Part shown: positions 1-7,451 of the stretch, piece by piece
Numbering within the stretch: the stretch's first letter is position 1
Layout: each line of letters begins with the position of its first letter
Source of the DNA: a bacterium
GTDB taxonomy: Bacteria; Eisenbacteria; RBG-16-71-46; CAIMUX01
Length of the DNA stretch: 64,000 bases
Assembly: GCA_030431975.1 (NCBI GenBank)
Contig: JAUIHP010000004.1
Location: 1 to 64,000 of the forward strand
Direction: 5' to 3'
Notes under the pieces: generated by a model
Databases searched by the model: none
What the model was told of the DNA's origin: nothing
The model's input: only the letters and a program-made list of their open reading frames with translations
Program-made: the position numbers and the translations under genes

Positions 1-205
1 CGCACCCGCTGCGGGTGCGGTGCGCAGCATAAGTCCGAGAAACGTGGGCTTATCGTTCGTTCGCACCCGCTGCGGGTGCGGCGCGCAACATAAGTCCGAG
101 AAACGTGGGTTTATCGCTCGTTCGCACCCGCTGCGGGTACGGCGCGCGGCATAAGTCCGGGGAACGTGGGGTTATCGTTCGTTTGCACCCGCTGTGGGCA
201 CGCGT
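1..205. repeat. Tandem array of 61-bp palindrome-bearing units
   Basis: Three near-complete units and a decaying fourth begin at about 1, 62, 123 and 184. Each opens with a near-perfect inverted repeat, CGCACCCGCTGCGGGTGCG (9-bp arms around one central base), followed by a weaker inverted pair, ATAAGTCC and GGGCTTAT. Units differ by a few substitutions and the fourth decays after about 20 bp. The array lies just past the stop codon of the leftward regulator gene at 246 and may continue beyond the window edge. It resembles REP/BIME-type extragenic palindromes by structure only. I see no other copy of the unit in the window. Confidence 0.85.
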
Positions 206-234
206 CAGCTACCGCTACGCGTCAGCTACGGCTA
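201..234. repeat. Direct repeat, two 17-bp copies
   Basis: CGCGTCAGCTACCGCTA is followed immediately by a copy with one C-to-G change. It joins the decayed end of the 61-bp palindromic array to the 3' end of the neighbouring regulator gene. No function is evident. Confidence 0.7.
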
Positions 235-245
235 CTGAAGGTCCT

Positions 246-1430
246 TCAGATGCTCTCGATATGGACGATCACGGCTGCCCGGTCATCCTCGCATTCGGAT
301 CCGCCGGTGTACTCACGCCACTTTCCCTCTAGCCGGTCCAGCCCTTCCGTCGGGTCATCTGCCGCGAGGGCTTCCTTGGCTCCTTCGTGCAGAGCGTTGA
401 CGCCGTCATAGGTCTCCCCGAAGAAGCGATCTTCAGACGGGTGGGGGCCTTCGTTGTAGCCATCGGTGAGCAGCAGGTAGCGCTCTCCCGGTCGGCGGGG
501 ACGAACGGTCGAACTACGCTGGGACGGAATGCCCATGTTGATCGGAATGCCCGTCGACTCGACCTCGAAGAAGGTCCCGGTGGCCGATCGACCGAGAAGC
601 GGCGGGTGACCGGCCCCGCAAAAACGGACTTCACGTTCGCCGATGATCAGCAGAAACGCGGTAAAGAAGACGCTGATCTGCGAACGCATGAACTCTTCGT
701 CCAGCTCGGCAAAGGCTTTCGCCGGATCCGGCACGTTGCTGGACGCGAGAGACCTCTGCGCCTGGCTCTTGAGAATTCCGGTGATCATGGCCGCAGACGG
801 ACCGTGACCCATGACGTCCGCGACCAGGACCGCGACTGAGCCACAGGGCAACGCCCAGTAGTCGAGGAAGTCTCCGCTCAGCCGTTCCGACGGAATGAAG
901 AGGGAAGACACCGCCACTCCACGTCCGCTCCAAGAAGCTTCGGGCAGCAGCTGCCGCTGAAACTTCCGCGCGGCGTCGAGATCACTTTCCAGTCGCCGAA
1001 TCTGCCGGTCCAGCGTCTCGCTCATTTCCTGACTTTCGACGATACGGTCGGCCAGAGTTTGCAGCAGCGTGAAAGGAAACGGCTTCCGAAGGAAGAAGAA
1101 CGCCTTCCTCCGAATCGAGTCCTCCAAACTTTCGTCGGGGTCGTGCGCACTTCCGGTCATGACCACGACGTCCGTTTCCGGTCTTTGCTCCTTGATTCGG
1201 GTCAGTAGCTCGAGGCCGTTCAGCCCAGGAAGGCGAACGTCGACGATCGCGAAGTGAAAGCTCCGTTGCTCCAGAAGCTCCAGTGCTTCTTCGCCGCTGG
1301 CCGCCTCCGCCACATGGAATCGGCTTTCGAGAACGCGCCGCGCCATGTAACGCATTCCCGGCTCGTCATCGACGATGAGGACGCGCCGCCGAGACTTCGA
1401 GCTGGCGATGGTCTGGGATTCCACACTCAT
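246..1430 (-). CDS. Response regulator with SpoIIE/RsbU-type PP2C phosphatase output
   Basis: This 394-aa cytoplasmic protein has a receiver domain (about residues 15-130). The acidic pocket is at VDDE, the likely phosphoacceptor is Asp64 in IVDVRLPG, and the conserved Lys is in LRKPF. A charged coiled-coil linker (about 130-165) leads to a SpoIIE-type serine phosphatase domain with metal-binding ADVMGHG and a late LLTDGYNE motif. In known relatives, phosphorylation of the receiver controls dephosphorylation of an anti-sigma antagonist, as in partner switching. No anti-sigma or STAS partner is nearby, so the target is unknown. Its ATG overlaps the stop of the upstream histidine kinase gene (ATGA at 1427-1430), which argues for co-translation and a cognate pair. 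Confidence 0.9.
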   Translation of the reverse strand: MSVESQTIASSKSRRRVLIVDDEPGMRYMARRVLESRFHVAEAASGEEALELLEQRSFHFAIVDVRLPGLNGLELLTRIKEQRPETDVVVMTGSAHDPDESLEDSIRRKAFFFLRKPFPFTLLQTLADRIVESQEMSETLDRQIRRLESDLDAARKFQRQLLPEASWSGRGVAVSSLFIPSERLSGDFLDYWALPCGSVAVLVADVMGHGPSAAMITGILKSQAQRSLASSNVPDPAKAFAELDEEFMRSQISVFFTAFLLIIGEREVRFCGAGHPPLLGRSATGTFFEVESTGIPINMGIPSQRSSTVRPRRPGERYLLLTDGYNEGPHPSEDRFFGETYDGVNALHEGAKEALAADDPTEGLDRLEGKWREYTGGSECEDDRAAVIVHIESI

Positions 1431-3538
1431 GAATTGGCAGGCTCTTTTCCGGTCGACTCCGACCGGTCCGGGTCGATCTGCTGCCGAGAAACCACGTCGT
1501 CCGTGTCGACCTGCGGCCGAGGTGCTACGTCGTCCGGGTCGATCTGCGGCCGAGGTGCCACGGCACCCGGGTCGATCTGTCGTCCATCTGCGGTCGCGTC
1601 CGCTTCGACCTGCCGATCAGGACCGTCGGCGTCGGCTTCGACCTTCCCGCCGGGTGCCGCCTCGCTGTCTCCAAGCATCGAAGCCGGCACGCGCTCCGTG
1701 AACCGCGGCAACCAGACCCGTGCGGACGTACCCCCATCCGATTCGGGAAGTAGGTCGATGTTCCCGCCGTACTCCCAGACGATGGAGCGGCAGATGTCGA
1801 GGCCGAGTCCGGTCCCTTCCTGCTTGGTCGTGAAGAACGGCTCGAAGATCTTGGATCGCAGCTCTTCGGAGATGCCCGTGCCGGAGTCGGTGATCCGGAT
1901 GGTGACGCCGCCGTCTTCCGCCCGCGTCGTGAAGCGAATGACTCCGCCTGACCGCATGGCGTCGCGGGCGTTGTAGATCAGGTTGAGCAGAGTTTGTTCG
2001 ATCTCGCCCTGGCGGACGCAGATGGTCGGCGTGTCCCCCAGATCCCATTCGATGGAGATGCCGCGTGACTCAAGATTGGGCGCGACCATTCCGACCGTGG
2101 CCTTCAGCAGGGAATTCGGATGCTTCCACGCGAATTCCTCGTTGCGGCCGCGTCCCATCGAGAGCAAACCGCGGAAGATGCGCGCGCTGTACGACGAGTA
2201 GTGAAGAGCCACTTCGACGTCCCGTTGAATCTGCTTGGGGTCGAACTGACCGTCCTCCAGCTCCCGCGCCGTGTTCTCGAGCAAGGGGATCAAGACCCCA
2301 AAGGCATTGTTGAGATCGTGCGAAATGGCGCGGGCGAGTTCACCGAGTCCGACCTTTCGCTCCGCCGAAACCATCCGCGTGTGCTGCTGCTCGTAGAGTT
2401 CGGAGTTGTAGACCGTGGTCGAAGCCAGGGGCAGAAACTTCTCGAAGGTACGCACGTTCTCGCGGGTGAAGCCCGAACCTTCGCGGCTGAGGAGCTGAAC
2501 GACGCCGAGGAGTTGGTGCCGTCGCCTGAGTACCCCGAGTAGACAAGCCCGAGCGTCAGGAGACCCGGACGCGGGTTCCAACAACGGCTTCGAAATGAAC
2601 ATGTCGAGACGGACGTCCTCTCCGGAGCGGTCTTCGCTCAGCGCGTCCGTTCTCCCCTCGCGCCCATCGCCCTCGTTCCCAGCGCTCTCGGGCCTCCCAC
2701 TCCCGTCGCGTTCCTCATCTCGCGGGCCTGTCCCGCCCCCATCGCCAACATTTTGTACGCGTAGCCCATCCGCGATCCGCCCGGGCCGCAGGACGATGGC
2801 CTTCCGTTGGCCGGCAAGCGCCCGATAGACCTCCGGCTCGATCCGTCCCTGCTCGCCGACCCGGTCCGATTTCGCCTTGGTCCACGAAATGATCTCGGCC
2901 TGCAAGGTCCACGTCTCGCCGTCTGCACCAAAGAGCAGGACCGCGCCGCTGTGGTCATAGCGGAACAGCTTCTTGAGCCCGTGGAGGATCTGGTAGAGAA
3001 CGTCCTTGGGACGCAGTTCCTCGAATATCTTCCTCGAAATCTGGTCGCGCAGAATCTGTCCCCGCGTGCGCTCGCGGTGAAGAAGCCGGGACGAGAGCCG
3101 CTCTCCCACGGAGAGGGCCCACCACAACTCCGGCTTCGAAAAGTCGTGTCCGTGACGGACGGCGCCGATTACGGAGTGTTTGTGATCCGGGGTCGCGGCA
3201 AGCACGGCCATAATGTTTCGCGGCACGCCGGCAGGGATTTTGTGTCCCTTTGCCAGACTGTGCGCGGCGTCCTGGAAGTGGCGGTGCCGATCCGTGGAAT
3301 CCGACAGCTCTCGTCCGAGCGGGGTCAGCGGCGTCTCGTCGATGGACGGGATCTCCGGTCCGCCGCCATCCAGGTCGGCTTGCAGAAAGACGTCTGCTCT
3401 CAGCCCTTCGCCCAGGTGCCGCGCCGCCACTCCGATGAACGAGGAATCCGAGGTCTTCGGAGAGACCCGGTCCAGGGCACGCTCCATTCGGAGCAGCGCA
3501 TTGGCGCGAAAGAGCGCGTTGTCTTCATTCCTGCTCAT
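1427..3538 (-). CDS. Soluble GAF-type sensor histidine kinase with C-terminal repeats
   Basis: About 703 aa from the ATG at 3538. No membrane helix is visible. Two GAF-like regions (about residues 20-155 and 170-380) precede a dimerisation domain with the phospho-acceptor His in AISHDLNNAFG and an HATPase domain with N-box LLNLIYNARDAM and G-boxes DSGTGI and GTGLGLDI. The tail has six 11-residue repeats with consensus near QIDPDDVAPRP. An upstream GTG at 3622 is also in frame. I prefer 3538 because a TATACT box lies 9 nt upstream and no clear Shine-Dalgarno supports either start. It probably phosphorylates the overlapping REC-SpoIIE regulator. Confidence 0.85.
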   Translation of the reverse strand: MSRNEDNALFRANALLRMERALDRVSPKTSDSSFIGVAARHLGEGLRADVFLQADLDGGGPEIPSIDETPLTPLGRELSDSTDRHRHFQDAAHSLAKGHKIPAGVPRNIMAVLAATPDHKHSVIGAVRHGHDFSKPELWWALSVGERLSSRLLHRERTRGQILRDQISRKIFEELRPKDVLYQILHGLKKLFRYDHSGAVLLFGADGETWTLQAEIISWTKAKSDRVGEQGRIEPEVYRALAGQRKAIVLRPGRIADGLRVQNVGDGGGTGPRDEERDGSGRPESAGNEGDGREGRTDALSEDRSGEDVRLDMFISKPLLEPASGSPDARACLLGVLRRRHQLLGVVQLLSREGSGFTRENVRTFEKFLPLASTTVYNSELYEQQHTRMVSAERKVGLGELARAISHDLNNAFGVLIPLLENTARELEDGQFDPKQIQRDVEVALHYSSYSARIFRGLLSMGRGRNEEFAWKHPNSLLKATVGMVAPNLESRGISIEWDLGDTPTICVRQGEIEQTLLNLIYNARDAMRSGGVIRFTTRAEDGGVTIRITDSGTGISEELRSKIFEPFFTTKQEGTGLGLDICRSIVWEYGGNIDLLPESDGGTSARVWLPRFTERVPASMLGDSEAAPGGKVEADADGPDRQVEADATADGRQIDPGAVAPRPQIDPDDVAPRPQVDTDDVVSRQQIDPDRSESTGKEPANS
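1450..1645 (-). repeat. 33-bp in-frame tandem repeats in kinase tail
   Basis: Six 11-codon units encode VEADADGPDR-like units that grade into QIDPGAVAPRP, QIDPDDVAPRP and QVDTDDVVSRQ. The units are diverged and keep the reading frame. They lie after the ATPase domain, in a probably disordered acidic tail. Confidence 0.75.
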
Positions 3539-3723
3539 GGGGTTGGCAGTATAGCCAGCGGGCTGTTCGGCGGTGATGAGAATCTCCCGTTCAGCTGCTC
3601 GTGAATCCCCGTTACATTCCACCTTGAATCAGCAATCCTTGATCAGCCATCGGAAGGACCAAGCCAACTCTCTACCCCAGGTTGCAGGAAGCGGTCGGGG
3701 CGGCGAGCGGCGGAGATTGACGA

Positions 3724-4866
3724 ATGGGATCGACCTTCGGAACTCTGTTCCGACTCTCGACTTGGGGCGAATCGCATGGAGGCGGAGTCGGCGTCGTCGT
3801 GGACGGCTGCCCGCCTCGGTTGGAACTGGATGAGTCCGATGTTCAGCCGCAGCTCGATCGACGCCGACCGGGTCAAAGCGTCCTGACGACCCCCCGGCAG
3901 GAAACGGACACGGTTCGGATCCTTTCGGGCACCTTCGAAGGGCGGACCTTGGGCACTCCGATCCTGTTGGCTGTCGACAACAAGGACGCCCGACCCTCCG
4001 CCTACGAGTCCTTCAAGGACGTCTATCGGCCATCCCACGCCGATTTTACCTACGACGCCAAGTACGGGATCCGTAACTGGCAGGGGGGAGGACGAGCCAG
4101 CGCTCGCGAAACTGTGGGACGGGTCGCGGCGGGAGCGATCGCCGAGAAGATTCTGGCACTCGCCTCGGGCGTTTCGATCGTCTCCTACGTCAAGCGTGTC
4201 GCCGACACGGAAGCCTGTATTCACTTCAAAGAGGAGGGAGTCGACGGCGCGCTCGACCCGCTCAAGCTGACGCGGCGCAAGGTCGACCAGACGCCGGTGC
4301 GTTGTCCCGATCTCAAAGCGGCCGAGGAGATGATTCAGGTCATCGACGAAGCACGAAGGGACGGCGACTCTGTCGGCGGCATCATTGAAACGGTGGTGAG
4401 GAACGTTCCGCCGGGACTCGGAGAGCCCGTCTTTGACCGTCTCGAAGCCGACCTCGCCAAAGCGATGCTCAGTTTGCCCGCCACGAAAGGGTTCGAGATC
4501 GGGTCCGGTTTCGAAGGGACCCGGCTGCGCGGCTCTGAGCACAATGACCCCTACATCCGCCGTCGCGGGCGCATTGGAACGAAGACGAATTTCTCCGGCG
4601 GCGTCCAGGGAGGCATCTCCAACGGCGAGCCGATTCACTTCCGCGTGGCCTTCAAGCCGACGGCGACCATTCGGAAACCGCAGCAGACGGTCGATGACAC
4701 AGGAAAGCGGCGGACGTTGGAGGCGCGGGGAAGACACGATCCCTGTGTGCTACCCCGGGCCGTGCCCCTGGTCGAGGCCATGACCGCGCTGGTTCTGGTC
4801 GACCATTGGCTTCGGCAGACTTCTCGGGAAGAGGCGGTACGGAGAATCGAGGGCGATCGAGCGTGA
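3724..4866 (+). CDS. aroC: Chorismate synthase
   Basis: This 380-aa protein converts 5-enolpyruvylshikimate-3-phosphate to chorismate, the last common step of aromatic amino acid synthesis, using reduced FMN. The family signatures are all present: WGESHG near the N-terminus, [10 protein letters not shown] near residue 120 and [19 protein letters not shown] near 340. The length is normal. The ATG follows a GGAG motif (GGAGATTGACGA). The stop overlaps the GTG start of the downstream substrate-binding protein gene. No other shikimate-pathway gene is in the window. A long antisense reading frame opposite it is a codon-bias artefact. Confidence 0.97.
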   Translation: MGSTFGTLFRLSTWGESHGGGVGVVVDGCPPRLELDESDVQPQLDRRRPGQSVLTTPRQETDTVRILSGTFEGRTLGTPILLAVDNKDARPSAYESFKDVYRPSHADFTYDAKYGIRNWQGGGRASARETVGRVAAGAIAEKILALASGVSIVSYVKRVADTEACIHFKEEGVDGALDPLKLTRRKVDQTPVRCPDLKAAEEMIQVIDEARRDGDSVGGIIETVVRNVPPGLGEPVFDRLEADLAKAMLSLPATKGFEIGSGFEGTRLRGSEHNDPYIRRRGRIGTKTNFSGGVQGGISNGEPIHFRVAFKPTATIRKPQQTVDDTGKRRTLEARGRHDPCVLPRAVPLVEAMTALVLVDHWLRQTSREEAVRRIEGDRA

Positions 4867-6752
4867 GTTCTGGCAACCGGCGGAAGAGTAGCGCGGGCTC
4901 GACGGTCACCTCTCGGGGCCGCAATTGTTGGAACCGTCCGCGCACTTGTCCCCGCGCCCAAGCCCAAGCCCAAGCCGGAGCCCAAGCCGGAGCCCAAGCT
5001 GGAGCCCGAGCCCGCGCCCGAGCCCGGTCGCGGGTCGCTTCAATCGGCCTTTGGGCCTGCCTCATTGGGCTCGTCCTCACAGTTGGAACCGGATGTCAGC
5101 GCGAATCGCGACTGCCCGAGACCGACGTGGGCAGGGCCAACGCACTTCCGGACCCGGGCCCGGTCCTTCGCGTCGTCGTTCCCGTAGCACCCTCCCTTCG
5201 TCCCGATGAAGGGCCGAAACCGTTCCAGATCGACCTCTGGCGCTACGCCTATGCGTCCCTGTTGCGTCCCGGAAGAACGGACGGTGCTCCGGACCTGGCC
5301 CGCGCCTGCCTTTGGGACGAAGACTCACGAACCCTGGTCTGCAGCCTCAACGACGCCCGTCGCTGGAGCGACGGAAAGCCGATCCGCGCGGAGTCGGTCA
5401 AAGCCGGCTACCGCTTCCTGGAAGACCGCGGGCTCTTGCCCCTGCGGCCCGGCCCGCACCGTGGCAACTCCGTGATGGCCGACGGTGTGACCTCTGCGTT
5501 TCGGCGCGCCAACCGCGCGCTCATGAACGTCGACGTGACCGATTCCACGACCGTTGTTCTCGAGTTCGCTCCGCGCGTTCCGGAGTGGCTGGCCCGCGAA
5601 ACGGCCATGCTGCCGCTTTACTCGCAGGTGGAGATCGATCGATTGACGGGACGCTTTCAGCCGGAGCCGGGTGTGCCTCCGCCGCAATTGCCGACCGCGG
5701 CCTCCTACCGCCGGTCAGACGACGGTACGACCAGCCTGCGACGAAGCACGGAGGCCGATCCTTCCCAGGTGCCGGTTCGGGCCGTTCAGTCGCTGGTGTT
5801 TCCCGGCCCCGAAGGCCGGGTCGAAAGAGTCATCTCCGGGCACGCGGATGTGGCCGTGGATGTCGAAGTCTCGGTCCTGGAAAACCTGGTCCGGCCGGGT
5901 CAATCCGTACGCATCCACGACGCCGGCCCCGCTTCGGTCGAGCTGCTGCTGTGGAACGTTCGGGACAAGAGCACGAACGTGGACTTTCGGGCCGCGGTCG
6001 GCCTGGCCATCGACCGATCCCGGTTGGCGGAGACCTTCCGGGTCGGAGAGATTTCGGCAGGCCACGCCGGTGTCGGATTCGTCGAGTCGACCTCACTCGG
6101 AGCTTCGGGCGATGAGGGCGGTGCTTCCTCGGAACGTGGCTCCGGGTCGGAAGGGGGCGCCTCCTGGGACCGCGGTTCCGGGCCGGGCGCCGTTGCGAAC
6201 TCGGCTCGCCCACTCGAAGCGGCCAGACGACTCGGTTTCACGGAGCCTCCCGTTCCCGGAACGCCTCCGTGGCGAACCATCGACCTCATCTATGACCGCA
6301 GAAACCCCGGTCGGGAGCGCATGGCAACGTTCCTGGCCGAGGATTTGGCGCATCTCGGAATCCGTCTGCGCCCGCTTCCCCTGGACGGCCCGGAGGTCTG
6401 GGAGCGCTTTCTCGAGGGACGCTTTCAAGCCGTTCTTCTGGGATTCCGGCCACCGCCCTCCGGAGACGTCTCCAGTCTTTGGGCAAGCTGGGGTGCGTAC
6501 AACGGGATGGGCTATTCCAGCTCCGTCGTCGACTCGTTGTACGGGGAGTTCTTCGCCGCTCCGGAGTCCGATCGGGATCGTTTGGCTCGTCTGATCGAGT
6601 CTCAGGTCGAACGCGATGCACCCGCCAACTTTCTTCTCCGGCGCAACCGGCTCGATCTCGTTCATACGCGGGTCCGCGGCTATGCGCCAGCGCCCGGCCT
6701 CCCCTTGGGAGATCTGAGTTCCATTTCCTTCGAGATGCCGCCCGTCCCGTAG
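4863..6752 (+). CDS. Extracellular solute-binding protein, family 5 (peptide-type), probable lipoprotein
   Basis: About 629 aa from the GTG at 4863, whose bases overlap the aroC stop (GTGA). A basic N-terminal stretch of Ala-Gln/Ala-Gly/Ala-Arg repeats precedes a hydrophobic segment ([20 protein letters not shown]) that ends in a non-ideal lipobox. The rest matches the SBP_bac_5 fold, with the typical [14 protein letters not shown] region near residue 190. Homologues bind oligopeptides or nickel for ABC importers, but no permease or ATPase gene is adjacent. A Gly/Ser-rich duplicated linker (about residues 420-443) interrupts the domain. An in-frame ATG at 4806 exists but would lie deep inside aroC. 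Confidence 0.8.
   Translation: MSSGNRRKSSAGSTVTSRGRNCWNRPRTCPRAQAQAQAGAQAGAQAGARARARARSRVASIGLWACLIGLVLTVGTGCQRESRLPETDVGRANALPDPGPVLRVVVPVAPSLRPDEGPKPFQIDLWRYAYASLLRPGRTDGAPDLARACLWDEDSRTLVCSLNDARRWSDGKPIRAESVKAGYRFLEDRGLLPLRPGPHRGNSVMADGVTSAFRRANRALMNVDVTDSTTVVLEFAPRVPEWLARETAMLPLYSQVEIDRLTGRFQPEPGVPPPQLPTAASYRRSDDGTTSLRRSTEADPSQVPVRAVQSLVFPGPEGRVERVISGHADVAVDVEVSVLENLVRPGQSVRIHDAGPASVELLLWNVRDKSTNVDFRAAVGLAIDRSRLAETFRVGEISAGHAGVGFVESTSLGASGDEGGASSERGSGSEGGASWDRGSGPGAVANSARPLEAARRLGFTEPPVPGTPPWRTIDLIYDRRNPGRERMATFLAEDLAHLGIRLRPLPLDGPEVWERFLEGRFQAVLLGFRPPPSGDVSSLWASWGAYNGMGYSSSVVDSLYGEFFAAPESDRDRLARLIESQVERDAPANFLLRRNRLDLVHTRVRGYAPAPGLPLGDLSSISFEMPPVP
4957..5026 (+). repeat. 6/12-bp tandem repeat in N-terminal codons
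   Basis: Units of CCCAAG, CCGGAG and CCCGAG alternate with a partial 12-bp super-period. They encode Ala-Gln and Ala-Gly runs that turn into Ala-Arg just before the hydrophobic signal segment of the solute-binding protein. The period keeps the frame. Confidence 0.85.
6120..6191 (+). repeat. 36-bp direct duplication in solute-binding protein linker
   Basis: Two 12-codon copies encode [12 protein letters not shown] and [12 protein letters not shown]. The insertion lies between conserved parts of the SBP_bac_5 domain and looks like a flexible surface loop. Confidence 0.75.
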
Positions 6753-6848
6753 CGGCACGGCCTTGATGTCGCCGCACGCGGAGCCGCCCTCTTGCCATCC
6801 CCGCCACCTCGGGCGACAATGGTAGTTCAACGTTTTCAAGGAGTGTGC

Positions 6849-7451
6849 ATGAGCTACGTCAAGCAGGTTGCTGAAGAGAACGCCTCGGGCGCCATTCGCC
6901 GGGTCTACGACGCCGCTCGGGCCCGCGACGGTGAAGTTTCGGAACTCGTGCAGGCGACCAGCGTCGACGCCAAGTCGACCCAGGCCTTCCAAAACCTGGA
7001 AACGAACCTCATGAAGGGCAAGGTTCCGTTGGGGGAGAACGGCCCCGAGCGCCGGGCCCTCGTCGGGATCGTGGTCGGCAACGCGAACGTTTCCTATTAC
7101 TGCACGCACGCCTATGCCAAAGAGTACGCCGATGAGACCGGCAACAAGAAGCTGGCCGAGCAACTGACGCTCGATTACCGGAAGGCTCCGCTCGAAGATG
7201 CGGACATGGCCCTTTGCAACTACGCCGTCAAGTTGACGCTGACGCCCGGTGACATGACCGAGGAAGACCTCGAGAAGATGAGGGAGACCGGCCACAACGA
7301 CGACGCCATCGTCGCGGCGACGCAGATCGTGGCCTACGTCAACTACACGAGTCGGATTGCCAACGCCCTCGGCGTCGAGCCCGAGGTCTGGATGATGGCC
7401 GAGCCGGAAGACTGGATGAAGCGTCGGGCGAAGAGCTTTCTGAAGAAGTAG
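6849..7451 (+). CDS. Peroxidase-related/carboxymuconolactone decarboxylase-like protein
   Basis: 200 aa from the ATG at 6849, which follows the Shine-Dalgarno AAGGAG with 6 nt spacing. An ATG 57 bp upstream lacks one. The all-helical sequence resembles the AhpD/CMD superfamily, in particular peroxidase-related enzymes. The usual AhpD CxxC is replaced by a single Cys in SYYCTHAYAKEY, so classical AhpD redox activity is doubtful. The last 113 bp overlap the 3' end of the convergent uvrA. Substrate unknown. The family assignment is moderately sure. Confidence 0.75.
   Translation: MSYVKQVAEENASGAIRRVYDAARARDGEVSELVQATSVDAKSTQAFQNLETNLMKGKVPLGENGPERRALVGIVVGNANVSYYCTHAYAKEYADETGNKKLAEQLTLDYRKAPLEDADMALCNYAVKLTLTPGDMTEEDLEKMRETGHNDDAIVAATQIVAYVNYTSRIANALGVEPEVWMMAEPEDWMKRRAKSFLKK

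Noticed and set aside
3643-4737. 364-codon frame antisense to aroC
   Set aside because: It is a shadow of a fully conserved enzyme and has no Shine-Dalgarno or domain.
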